The translations under genes and the position numbers were made by a program. The notes under the pieces were generated by a model, which was not told the origin of the DNA, ran no database searches, and saw only the letters and a list, made by a program, of their open reading frames with translations. DNA of 28,668 nt. Source: Betaproteobacteria bacterium (GTDB lineage: Bacteria; Pseudomonadota; Gammaproteobacteria; Burkholderiales; Casimicrobiaceae). Location of the stretch: assembly GCA_003153335.1 (NCBI GenBank), contig PLYG01000565.1, positions 264-28,931 of the forward strand, in the 5' to 3' direction. Positions 18,299 to 26,200 of the stretch are shown here, one piece after another; position 1 is the stretch's first letter; each line of letters starts with the position of its first letter.

Positions 18299-18664
18299 TC
18301 AATCCCAAGACATCATGATGCCTGCGGCGACGCCTTCTTGGTAAGCAACCGCATTGCTCATTTCGGTCGGCGTTTGGACGCGGGGCACGCCATTCGCCAA
18401 GGCCGCCTTGAGTTCCGTTGCTTGCATATCGCCGGTGATGGACATCACCGCCATGGCGGCAACGAAGAGGGTGAGGCCGCAAGCGGCGCCTACCAATGCG
18501 AACGTCTTGGCGACATCGGTACCATGCACGGCGTGCGACGCGACATACCACGAAACGGCGCCGACGACCATGGCTAGCACACACAGGCAAGCCCAAAACA
18601 CGCGCAGCGCGCGTTGCTTCCGTGCCACAACGCCAACGAAAGAAGAATTCTTCTTCGTACGCAT
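18299..18664 (-). CDS. Small two-TM inner-membrane protein, candidate entry-exclusion (Eex-like)
   Basis: A protein of 121 aa. The cytoplasmic N-terminus is basic (MRTKKNSS...ARKQR). Two membrane helices follow (about residues 21-45, ALRVFWACLCVLAMVVGAV, and 52-76), then a C-terminal tail of about 45 residues ending in MMSWD. The start at 18664 is set by AAGGAGT five bases upstream; the frame extends to 18790 but without a better ribosome site. I do not recognise the sequence family. In SXT/R391 elements the exclusion gene eex, encoding a small inner-membrane protein that recognises TraG of incoming donors, lies next to the 3' end of traG. Size, topology and location fit that role. It is transcribed towards traG under its own promoter, as expected for a gene expressed independently of the transfer operon. 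Confidence 0.75.
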   Translation of the reverse strand: MRTKKNSSFVGVVARKQRALRVFWACLCVLAMVVGAVSWYVASHAVHGTDVAKTFALVGAACGLTLFVAAMAVMSITGDMQATELKAALANGVPRVQTPTEMSNAVAYQEGVAAGIMMSWD

Positions 18665-18820
18665 TTTGGACTCCTTCGCGGTCTCTGACCGCTTCAAACC
18701 CGGTGACTTTCGTCTGTCGGGCCGCCCTAGTTCTGGCTTGTGGCCAGTTTTCTCAGGCTTCCAATGCACCCATCTAACTCTGGCGTACACCAGCCTGGTA
18801 GGCTGGAGAAGTTAGCGGGC
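18665..18820 (-). promoter_or_regulatory. Highly structured 5' leader of the two-TM gene (candidate cis-regulatory RNA)
   Basis: On the - strand transcript I count five perfect or near-perfect stems in about 150 bases. An outer stem pairs 18810-18819 with 18769-18779 (CUAACU/AGUUAG plus CCC/GGG). It encloses a 7-bp hairpin at 18790-18806 (CCAGCCU/AGGCUGG). Then come a 5-bp hairpin at 18733-18747 (CUGGC/GCCAG), a two-part stem at 18699-18721 (CCCG/CGGG around GAC-GAAA-GUC) and a 6-bp hairpin at 18678-18692 (GCGGUC/GACCGC). The last ends one base before the Shine-Dalgarno sequence. I could not assign it to a known riboswitch class. Confidence 0.55.
18670..18676 (-). promoter_or_regulatory. Shine-Dalgarno site fixing the start of the two-TM gene
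   Basis: AAGGAGT on the - strand, five bases before ATG 18664. It is the best ribosome site in the neighbourhood. The hairpin at 18678-18692 sits directly upstream, so structural changes in the leader could expose or hide it. Confidence 0.75.
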
Positions 18821-18884
18821 TCTTTACAGCAGTTGCTGGCGGAACGGATCGTTGGTCCTCAACGGAACGGTACGTCCTGCCGTG

Positions 18885-18893
18885 ATTACATCA
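18885..18893 (-). promoter_or_regulatory. Candidate extended -10 promoter for the two-TM gene
   Basis: On the - strand TGATGTAAT fits an extended -10 element (TGn + TGTAAT, five of six to consensus), with no clear -35 box. Transcription from about 18878 would give a leader of about 215 bases that includes the hairpins. Based on consensus match only. Confidence 0.35.
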
Positions 18894-19252
18894 CAAACTT
18901 TGCTGCTTGACTGAAGTATTACACGAAATTGGGGATAGTTGCTGTGCCAGTATCACTTTAGTGCAATTCTTTTCGTGTTTCGTGTGCCCGAAACGCCACA
19001 GATTCCGTGAGTCCAGTACGCATGGCGAAAGCCATCGCCGCAACAAACTGGATCGGCTTTCGCCATCTCCTGTTTCGAAAAAAGGCAGCTCATCGACGGT
19101 TCGTGCTGACGGCTGTCGCATTCCCGCGCCCTGATTCTTGAGCTTCCCCCGCAACCAAAGACACGCTCGATTTCCACAGGAAAGCTCAGACGATTTGCTC
19201 GCGGTTCCCCTGTTGTTTCTGGGATTTGCTCCTTTAAGTGTGTTCGGCAAGG
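18894..19252. other. Intergenic region between the divergent units
   Basis: This stretch is less GC-rich than the genes around it. The short frames on both strands here lack convincing ribosome sites and look random. It holds an inverted repeat (19022-19066). With the candidate promoters on each side it is best read as a regulatory gap between the - strand gene and the + strand surface-protein operon. Confidence 0.5.
19022..19066. repeat. 12-bp inverted repeat in the divergent intergenic region
   Basis: ATGGCGAAAGCC at 19022-19033 and its exact reverse complement GGCTTTCGCCAT at 19055-19066, separated by 21 bases. Each arm also contains an internal GGC-GAAA-GCC mini-palindrome. It could be an operator pair or a cruciform/stem-loop; no T-run follows that would mark a terminator. 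Confidence 0.6.
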
Positions 19253-19261
19253 TGATATGAT
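19233..19261 (+). promoter_or_regulatory. Candidate promoter of the surface-protein operon
   Basis: TGATATGAT at 19253-19261 is an extended -10 (TGn + TATGAT, five of six to consensus). A weak -35 (TTTAAG, 19233-19238) lies 17 bases upstream. It is about 150 bases before the first gene and is the best + strand match in the gap. Confidence 0.45.
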
Positions 19262-19358
19262 CGCGATGCGTCGGAAACCGGCGTCAGTGTTCACGCCAGC
19301 GCCAGCCGTCATGCGTGAAATGCGAAACGGGCATGCAGCAGCCTGAGTTTAGTCAGAA

Positions 19359-19379
19359 GGTGCGAGTAGGTATCGCACC
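19359..19379 (+). promoter_or_regulatory. Hairpin in the leader of the surface-protein operon
   Basis: GGTGCGA (19359-19365) pairs exactly with TCGCACC (19373-19379) over a 7-base loop, ending 29 bases before ATG 19409. It could be an operator or an mRNA stem. No ligand or regulator can be named. Confidence 0.45.
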
Positions 19380-19408
19380 ACCTTGCTAATCTCATTTTGG
19401 TGGCTACC

Positions 19409-19960
19409 ATGCGCGTTACCGTTTGCCTCACCACTCTTCTTCTCGCGTGCGGTCTCGCCACTGCGCAGCAGCCGCTTAAGGGCGTCAGGCTTGCGCCGCA
19501 GGCAGCACCCGCACCGCAATCACCGCAGGGCGTCACCGTCGATGGTCAAGCGGTGAACAACGAGCTGCCGGTGTCGCCGGCGGAAATGCAGGAACTCGTC
19601 TGCGTCAACGAATACCAGTTCAAGGCCGATCCCATCACCGCGACCAAGGTGCTGCTGCATCTGGTCGTCACCTCGAACGCCTGCAAGACCAAGGGCCGCA
19701 AGGTCGATTGGCTGGTCAGCGCCGATGACGGTGCCTCATTCGTACCGGTGCGGCAGTCCGCGCAGATCAGGAAATACAGCGAGTCCGCCCAAGGCATCGA
19801 GGTCGAACTGATCCCGGATGCCACGTACTTCTTTCACCCCTCGGTGACCCTGTTCAAGGACGTGCGCACTGAAGGCCCCGTCCTCATTTACCCGCCTGCC
19901 GATATGCAGCGGGCCATGACAGTCGCCGGCGCATCGGCAGCGCCGGCAAAGAAACCCTGA
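19409..19960 (+). CDS. Exported small-domain protein, first gene of the surface-protein operon
   Basis: A 183-aa protein with an N-terminal signal. Cleavage after ATAQ by signal peptidase I is likely; LLLAC-G also loosely resembles a lipobox, so a lipoprotein is possible. A Pro/Gln/Ala linker leads to one beta-rich domain (about 62-165) with Cys65 and Cys92, the Asp-box-like turn WLVSADDGASFVPV, a later YFFHPSVTLF strand and the closing GPVLIYPP. The same domain recurs in the downstream 871-aa and 191-aa proteins. The start is ATG 19409, chosen because the signal peptide begins there; an in-frame TTG at 19397 is less likely. Family not recognised. Confidence 0.8.
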   Translation: MRVTVCLTTLLLACGLATAQQPLKGVRLAPQAAPAPQSPQGVTVDGQAVNNELPVSPAEMQELVCVNEYQFKADPITATKVLLHLVVTSNACKTKGRKVDWLVSADDGASFVPVRQSAQIRKYSESAQGIEVELIPDATYFFHPSVTLFKDVRTEGPVLIYPPADMQRAMTVAGASAAPAKKP

Positions 19961-19974
19961 ACGAGGAGAAACTC

Positions 19975-20100
19975 ATGTTGAAGAATCTGCTGTTTGCTGT
20001 TCTCGTCACGGTAGTGACCGTCGTGATCTCGGAATTCGAGACCGTGGCCCAACCGGTGCTGGCCCAACTGACGGCGCTGCTCGCCGTCGTTACCGGTTAA
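19975..20100 (+). CDS. 41-aa hydrophobic peptide
   Basis: A short frame between the 183-aa and 871-aa genes, with an excellent ribosome site (GAGGAG, seven bases before ATG 19975). The stop TAA 20098-20100 is 7 bases before the next start. The N-terminal half is a membrane helix (LLFAVLVTVVTVVI), then an acidic turn (SEFETVAQ) and a second, weaker hydrophobic segment (LAQLTALLAVVTG). Its spacing within the operon and its ribosome site argue that it is translated. It could be a small membrane partner or pilin-like subunit; neither can be shown. Confidence 0.65.
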   Translation: MLKNLLFAVLVTVVTVVISEFETVAQPVLAQLTALLAVVTG

Positions 20101-20107
20101 GCCAATC

Positions 20108-22723
20108 ATGTCCGCGCGCTTGGTCTACAGTTTTGCCTTGCTCACGCTTGTCGCCCCGGCGGTATCGGCGCAGGACGTGAACTGTGCCAGTTCCTTCCAA
20201 CCACTCGCTACCCTCAATGCCGAGGGGGCCGTGGTGCTGGAGCTGCAGGCCACGCGCGCCGAGTGTCTCGGGAAAGGCCAACTGACCGGATGGGAAGTCT
20301 CCGCCGACGGCCGGATTTTCGAGCCGGCGCACAACTCGCCGCTGCTCAACAGCCAGAACGTGGAGGGTGCCCGTCTGCAGGCCAACACGAATAGTCCGGG
20401 CCTGTTCATGTTCCGGCCGGTCTTCGATTTCGGCGCCGGCCCCGTTGCCGGCGAGATCGTGCCAATCAGCGTTGCCTCACCGGGCAAGGCCAAATTCCTC
20501 GCGCTGCGCATCCCCCAAATGACCAAGGAAACGGTCGCACCGGTGGCCGCGACCGGCATTGATGCCACGACGACCGAGGAAGCCCGCCCATTCGCCAACA
20601 GCGAGAAGGGTCGGCTCGACGATCTGGCTAACAACAAGGGGCCGCACGTGGTCTCGGGCAACATCACCGGGGGCGGGAGTGGAACGAGCGGCGTCGGTGG
20701 CGCCTATTCAGCACCCGCGACCAATTCAACACCGTCATCGCTGAACAACAATACGGCAGCGGTGGTGACGCAAAGCAACTGCAAACAGGTCTTCACTTTC
20801 CAGAGCCCGTCCAATGTGACGATTGAAGCCCCGGCGCCGATGACGCTCACGGGCGCGCAGGACAGCACCGGGGATTGCAGTGGTGCTGCGGTGCCGGTGT
20901 TCAATTTTCAGACATCAAGCGATGGCCGAACCTATGTCGCTTTGGACAAGGCAGGCTATGCAACCGACCTGTTGGTGAATATGGTCTACACCGATGCGCG
21001 GGCCTCCTTTACGTTGCTGGCGCCGGGGAAATATTACTTTCGGCTGCAGGTGGTGGCGCTCGGCAAGACACAAATCTTTGGCCCCACCATCGCCACTATC
21101 ATTGCGCCGATTCCGACGGGTCCGCCACCGGCGGTCGGCTCGCTGCCCGGTTACGTGGGGGGGAAGCTCGAAGCGTCGCAAGGGTCGGTGACCGATGGCA
21201 TCACGTTGTCGTGGAACCCATCACCCACAACCTATACCTACAACGTCTACAGGTGGGACGCAACGGCGGTCCCTCCTGCCTACGTGAAGCTCACTTCGGC
21301 ACCGTTGGCCGCAAACGGATATACCGACAACGTATCCGACATTCTTGTCCGTAAGTACGTCGTGCGCAGCGTGGACACCAAGGGCGTGGAGTCATCGGAC
21401 AGCCTCCCGGCCACAGGGTATGCCAATGCTGTCCCGACGGCTGTAACCGCGAACATGACGGCGTTCATGAACAAGACGACAGACCAGTTCCACGTTTCGG
21501 TCCTTGATGCCAACTTCACCGCCGGCCAAGTCGAAGACTTCAAGATCGCGATTCTGACACAGCCGCCAGCCGGTCAAGGCACCGCAACGGCGGTCGGCAA
21601 TGGATTGGTCTGGCAACCGCCGAGCGATTTCTCCTTTCTCGGTACGACGACGTTTACCTTCCGTCTTACCGACAAGGGCGGGGCAAGTATCGTAGGCACT
21701 GCGAATGTCGCAGTCAGTCATCCGCCGCCGCCAGCGCCTGTCGGCTTCATCGCGACACAGGGAACGATTACTGACCGGATCAAATTTACATGGAAGCCAA
21801 TGGTCGGATTCGTTGAATATATTGCTACGGGATACAACATCTACAACGTCGATGTGGTCCCGCCAGTGAAGGTTAATCCGACGCCGATCCTTGATACGAC
21901 CTACGAATACACCACTCCGAATCACGCAGGCGCGAACTATCAGCTTCGCGCGATAACCACTGTTGGCGAATCGTTGCCGACGAAGCCACTCTGGGCATAT
22001 TCCAACGCGGCAATTCAGTCGGCCAGCGTGCCCACTATCATCGCGACCGCCATCACCCAGAGTGCGGCCACGCCTATCGCAGTGGTAGACGAGAACACGC
22101 TTCTCGGGCAGGGGGAAATCTACCTCGTTGCGATTGTGAATCCGCCGCCCGTTGGTGTGGCAACGGTAACCGGAGACGGGAAGCTGGTCTGGACGCCGCC
22201 AAAGGAACATAGCTTCTCCGGGACTACACACTTTTCCTTTTCGGTCACCGACAAAGGCAACGCGAGCGTGATTGGCGAAGCCACCGTGCAGGTCGCACCG
22301 GCGGCGACCAAAGCACTGGTCGAAAGATCGTCGTCCACTGCCCTATCCGGCAGCAAACCCTCTGCCGACCAAGTCGCCGCTGAAGCGGCAGCCTTTGCCT
22401 GCGCGAAGAAGTTCACGCTGCTGCCACCGGCGGTGGCCAACAAGGCGACGCCCTTGCAGGTGCAGCTCACGCTGCTCAAGAACGCGGACCTGAGTTGTGG
22501 CGCGGCACCGCTGGATGTGGTCTTCGAAGCCTCGACGGACAACAAGAACTACTTGCCAGTGTTGACCGCACCGTTCGTGACCGACGCACAGATCGCTGGC
22601 GATAGTGCAACCACGCAGGCGCAGTTGGTGTTGCCTTCACGCGGGCTGTATTACTTCCGCGTGCAGGCCCTGACCAGTAATCGCGCCGTCGTCATCGGCC
22701 CAGTCAAGGTGATCGCACCATGA
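20108..22723 (+). CDS. Secreted modular protein with Fn3- and cadherin-like repeats, 871 aa
   Basis: A signal peptide (cleavage near AVSA-QD, residue 21) leads to a first Asp-box-like domain (about 26-125, WEVSADGRIFEPA). A Thr/Gly/Asn-rich linker is followed by a second copy (from Cys225, FQTSSDGRTYVAL). Then come two pairs of Fn3-like modules (ATQGTITDRIKFTW-type, about 350-440 and 545-640) and cadherin-like modules (LVWTPP ... FSFSVTDKG ... GEATVQV, about 440-545 and 640-735). A third Asp-box-like copy closes the protein (from Cys765, FEASTDNKNYLPV, YYFRVQALTS, GPVKVIAP). There is no membrane anchor or sorting signal. The repeat pairs are close relatives of those in the giant protein downstream. 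A structural or adhesive surface role is inferred. Confidence 0.85.
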   Translation: MSARLVYSFALLTLVAPAVSAQDVNCASSFQPLATLNAEGAVVLELQATRAECLGKGQLTGWEVSADGRIFEPAHNSPLLNSQNVEGARLQANTNSPGLFMFRPVFDFGAGPVAGEIVPISVASPGKAKFLALRIPQMTKETVAPVAATGIDATTTEEARPFANSEKGRLDDLANNKGPHVVSGNITGGGSGTSGVGGAYSAPATNSTPSSLNNNTAAVVTQSNCKQVFTFQSPSNVTIEAPAPMTLTGAQDSTGDCSGAAVPVFNFQTSSDGRTYVALDKAGYATDLLVNMVYTDARASFTLLAPGKYYFRLQVVALGKTQIFGPTIATIIAPIPTGPPPAVGSLPGYVGGKLEASQGSVTDGITLSWNPSPTTYTYNVYRWDATAVPPAYVKLTSAPLAANGYTDNVSDILVRKYVVRSVDTKGVESSDSLPATGYANAVPTAVTANMTAFMNKTTDQFHVSVLDANFTAGQVEDFKIAILTQPPAGQGTATAVGNGLVWQPPSDFSFLGTTTFTFRLTDKGGASIVGTANVAVSHPPPPAPVGFIATQGTITDRIKFTWKPMVGFVEYIATGYNIYNVDVVPPVKVNPTPILDTTYEYTTPNHAGANYQLRAITTVGESLPTKPLWAYSNAAIQSASVPTIIATAITQSAATPIAVVDENTLLGQGEIYLVAIVNPPPVGVATVTGDGKLVWTPPKEHSFSGTTHFSFSVTDKGNASVIGEATVQVAPAATKALVERSSSTALSGSKPSADQVAAEAAAFACAKKFTLLPPAVANKATPLQVQLTLLKNADLSCGAAPLDVVFEASTDNKNYLPVLTAPFVTDAQIAGDSATTQAQLVLPSRGLYYFRVQALTSNRAVVIGPVKVIAP

Positions 22724-23295
22724 ACGCAGAGCATCCCGAAGCACGGTTGTACCCGGCTCATCGCAGCGTTTGGCGCCGGTGCTTGCTTGCGGCCGGGCTT
22801 TCACTGGTTGCCAGTGTCGCGGCAGCGGCGGGTGAAGGCAGCGCCAGCACGACGCCGCCCGAGTCGGGCGCCATGGAGGGCAACGGTGTGTCAGCGCACC
22901 CGCCCCGCGACATCAAGAAGACCATCGCGGGGATCAAGTCGCCCGTCTCCCGGGCCCGCGCCGAAGAGTTCGAGCAGAAATCCGCCGAAGTGCCCCTACT
23001 GATGGCGGCGCCCGCACTCATGCGGCCGTTGTCCGGCCCCGCTCCGCGCACCATCCAGCTCGCGGTCGGCACACGCCCGCTGGCGCCACCGTTCAAGAGC
23101 ATCCGGTGGGAACTGAGCGCGGATGCGGGAAAGTCGTGGACCACGTTGGTGGCCGCAGCCCCGCCCACGCAACGACTTGAACATCGCTTCGAACTGCCCG
23201 GTACCTATCTCATTCGACCGGTAGGTAGTGGCCAAGATGGGCAAGTTGTCGAAGGTCAGCCGATCACCATCGGCATCACCGGGGCAGGATCATGA
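22720..23295 (+). CDS. Exported 191-aa protein with one Asp-box-like domain
   Basis: The ATG overlaps the stop of the 871-aa gene (ATGA), and its own stop overlaps the next start in the same way. A long N-region with Arg-Arg precedes a hydrophobic signal (CLLAAGLSLVASVAAAA). A charged helical stretch (about 62-95) follows. The C-terminal domain (about 100-188) has WELSADAGKSWTTL, a canonical S-x-D-x-G-x-(S/T)-W Asp box, then YLIRPVGSG and GQPITIGITG. It matches the domain in the 183-aa and 871-aa proteins but lacks their cysteines. Tight coupling suggests it works with the giant protein, for example as a periplasmic or outer-membrane helper; this is inference. Confidence 0.8.
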   Translation: MNAEHPEARLYPAHRSVWRRCLLAAGLSLVASVAAAAGEGSASTTPPESGAMEGNGVSAHPPRDIKKTIAGIKSPVSRARAEEFEQKSAEVPLLMAAPALMRPLSGPAPRTIQLAVGTRPLAPPFKSIRWELSADAGKSWTTLVAAAPPTQRLEHRFELPGTYLIRPVGSGQDGQVVEGQPITIGITGAGS

Positions 23296-26200
23296 ACCGA
23301 CTTTTGCGTTTTGTTGCTGCACTGGCGTTGACGGCGCTGTCGGTTGGAGCGTGGGCTGACACGAACCTCTGTGTCATCATCGTGACACCGGACACGATCA
23401 CCAGTCCGCAATCGATTCACGTTGCGATTGGCGGAACCGTCACCAACAACCTGCCGAGACCGTGGTTCCCCACTGCGTGGCGAGTGACCGATGGCGGCAG
23501 TGCAACATGGAGCACTGACAATGCGTCGCCCGACCCCTATTGGGCCAACGCAGACATTTTTTGGTCGGCTGTAGGCACCAATCGGGTCTACGTTGACCTG
23601 TACAACCCACTGACTTCGTCATGGGAGTTTTGCTACACCTATAACTTTGGCGGTTATGCCTCCCAGCCATACATTTTCTATTCGCCGCCTTACAACGACG
23701 CCTCGTTTGTGTCGCAATCGATTCCCGCCTCACTCTTTGCCGGGGCAACACTGTCCGGATCGGTGACGTTCCTGAATAACGGCACGACAACGTGGGCCTT
23801 CGACGCCACCAACAATTACAAGCTCGGCACGCGAAACGCTACCGACAATACGACGTGGGGAGCATCGCGCTTTGGCGTGTTCACTTCCGGGACGTGGGTG
23901 AGTCCGGGGAGCAACCATACCTTCCCGGTGAGCGGGACCGCGCCGGCCACGCCGGGTGTTTATCACTTTCAAACGGATGTCGTGCAGGAAAGCCTCGATA
24001 GATTCGGAGCCTATTCTCCGGACACCTCTATCACCGTCTATCCAACTCGCGCGAGCGCAGTGTCGGCGACCAAGAACGGCGTCGGCAGCACGACGGTGAC
24101 GTGGACGGCAGGGACCACGTCGAATACGGCCTACAAGATTCGCCGTTGCCTGACCACGAACGACACGTCCTGCGTGGCGGGGACGCCGGGGAACTGGTCG
24201 GTCTTGGGTACGACCTCCGTGGGCGCGGCCTCCTACAACGACACCACCGGCTCAGTCGATACCCACTACCTCTACTGGGTGAACAGCTACAACAACAGCA
24301 CCGAGGAAACGCCGTCGTTCCCGTATTCGGGCACCTACGATGTCGGCTATTTCGGTCTCTACAACTCGTCGTTCGTGTCGCAGAGCGTGCCGACCACGAT
24401 GATCGCTGGCCAGCAGTACACGATCACGCAGACGTGGTCGAACAACGGCAGCTTCAACTGGGTGGGCGGAGCAGCGGGCAGCGCCTGCAGCGCCACCACG
24501 CCGGGGGTGGGCGCGATCACGGCGACCAACAACACAACGTGGGGCATCAGCGCGATTCTCGGCAATACCAGCAACGACCGCTTCTACCTCGCCTCGGGCA
24601 CCACCGTCACGCTGGGTTCGAGCACCACCTTCAGCTATTCGGTTACGGCCCCGACGACGCCCGGAACCTACACCTTCCAGCGGCAGATGGTCCGCGAATG
24701 CGTCGGTTTCTTCGGCGACCCGAGCACGGCCATTTCCGTCACCGTCGACGTGCCGGCCCCGACCAGTGTCGTGGCCACCGACGGCACCGTGACTGGAAAG
24801 ACCCGCGTCACGTGGGCCAGTTCCAGTGGTGCCGCAACCTATAACGTGTACTCGGCGGCCACCGCCGGCAGCACCAAGACGTTGCTCGCCAATACCGCCT
24901 CAACCACCTATGACTACACGGTGGGCGATGCGACCATCCGCTATTTCTCGGTGGCGGGTGTTACCAGCGGGAGCATCGTGGGCACCGTCAGTGCCGAAGA
25001 TTCCGGCTATGCGAATCAAGCCCCGAGCGCCACGTCCGCAACACTGACGGCCGATTCGATGACGGCCTCCGCGCAGACCACGCCCAGCGTCACCGATCCG
25101 AACACCACGGCTGGAGAGACCGAGGTCTATACCTTCGCCATCGTCTCGCAGCCGAGTGCCGGGCATGGTACGGCTTCAATCGTCTCCAACAAACTCGTGT
25201 GGACGCCTTCGGCTGGCTACGCGTATGCCGGCACCGCGACCTTTACCTACTCGGTGACTGACAAGGGTGGGGCGAGTCTCACCGGCACCGCGACCGTCAC
25301 CATCGCGGCATGGGTCCCGGCGGCACCGACCGCCCTGACCGCCACGCAAGGCACGATCACCAACAGCGTGCATTTCACGTGGGCAGCGGCGACCAACACC
25401 GCCGGCTACAACCTGTACGTGCAGGGTGGAGCGAAGGTGAATACGAGTCTCATCACCGCCACCACCTACGACCTGTCCACGTCCAGCGCACCGGGCGTGG
25501 CGTACGTCGTGCGCGCGGTCAGTGCGGCGGCTGGTGAATCCCCGGACAGCGGCAGTGCTACCGGTTGGCCGAACATCGCACCGACGGCTACTTCGGCGGC
25601 GATCTCCGCCTTAGCCTCGGTCGCTTCGACCCCGATTACCCCGAGCGTGACCGATCCCAACACCACGGCCGGCGAATCGGAAACCTTCACCTTCGCCATC
25701 GTCACGCAACCGGCAACGGGCGAGGGCACGGCGTCGATTGTGAGCAACCAGCTGGTCTGGACCCCGCCCAGCGGCGGCGGTTTTACCGGTGCGACCACCT
25801 TCACTTACTCCGTCACCGACAAGGGCGGCTCCGCACTCACCGGGACCGCGACCGTGACGATCAACGCACCAGTACCGGGGGCGACGACCCTCTCCGGGGT
25901 GACCGGCAGTTCGCTCAACACCTGCAGCGTCGTTTTGACATGGACCGCTGTGCAGTACGCGACCAGCTACCACCTCTGGTACGGCACAGCCGGCACCACG
26001 ACCCTCGACGGCGGCAGCCTCGGCAACGTACTCACCTACGAAAAGACTGGGCTGGTTTGCGGGACCACGTACACCTTCAAAATCTTGGCCGTCGATGCAG
26101 CCGGCACCGGCCCCAACAGCAATCTGGTCAGCGTGGCGGCCGGAGGCTATGTGTTCGACGCCCATCTGGTGTCGAACTCGTTCCCGAGCAGCATGGTGGC

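Noticed and set aside
18432..18447. 7-bp inverted repeat GGTGATG/CATCACC
   Set aside because: Falls inside the two-TM coding sequence and is explained by codons; there is no sign of a regulatory role.
18769..18819. Integron attC-like site suggested by CTAAC ... GTTAGAT on the - strand
   Set aside because: GTTAGAT fits the core site, but the inverse core does not match RYYYAAC well and the element is shorter than usual attC sites. No integrase or cassette is nearby. The leader-RNA explanation fits better.
18885..18897. CRP-like palindrome TGTGA...TCAC on the - strand
   Set aside because: The half-sites are five bases apart instead of six and the second arm is incomplete.
18953..19093. Possible 46-aa Cys-containing peptide on the - strand in the intergenic region
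   Set aside because: No Shine-Dalgarno at usable distance, and its middle coincides with the 12-bp inverted repeat. The sequence does not resemble a known peptide family.
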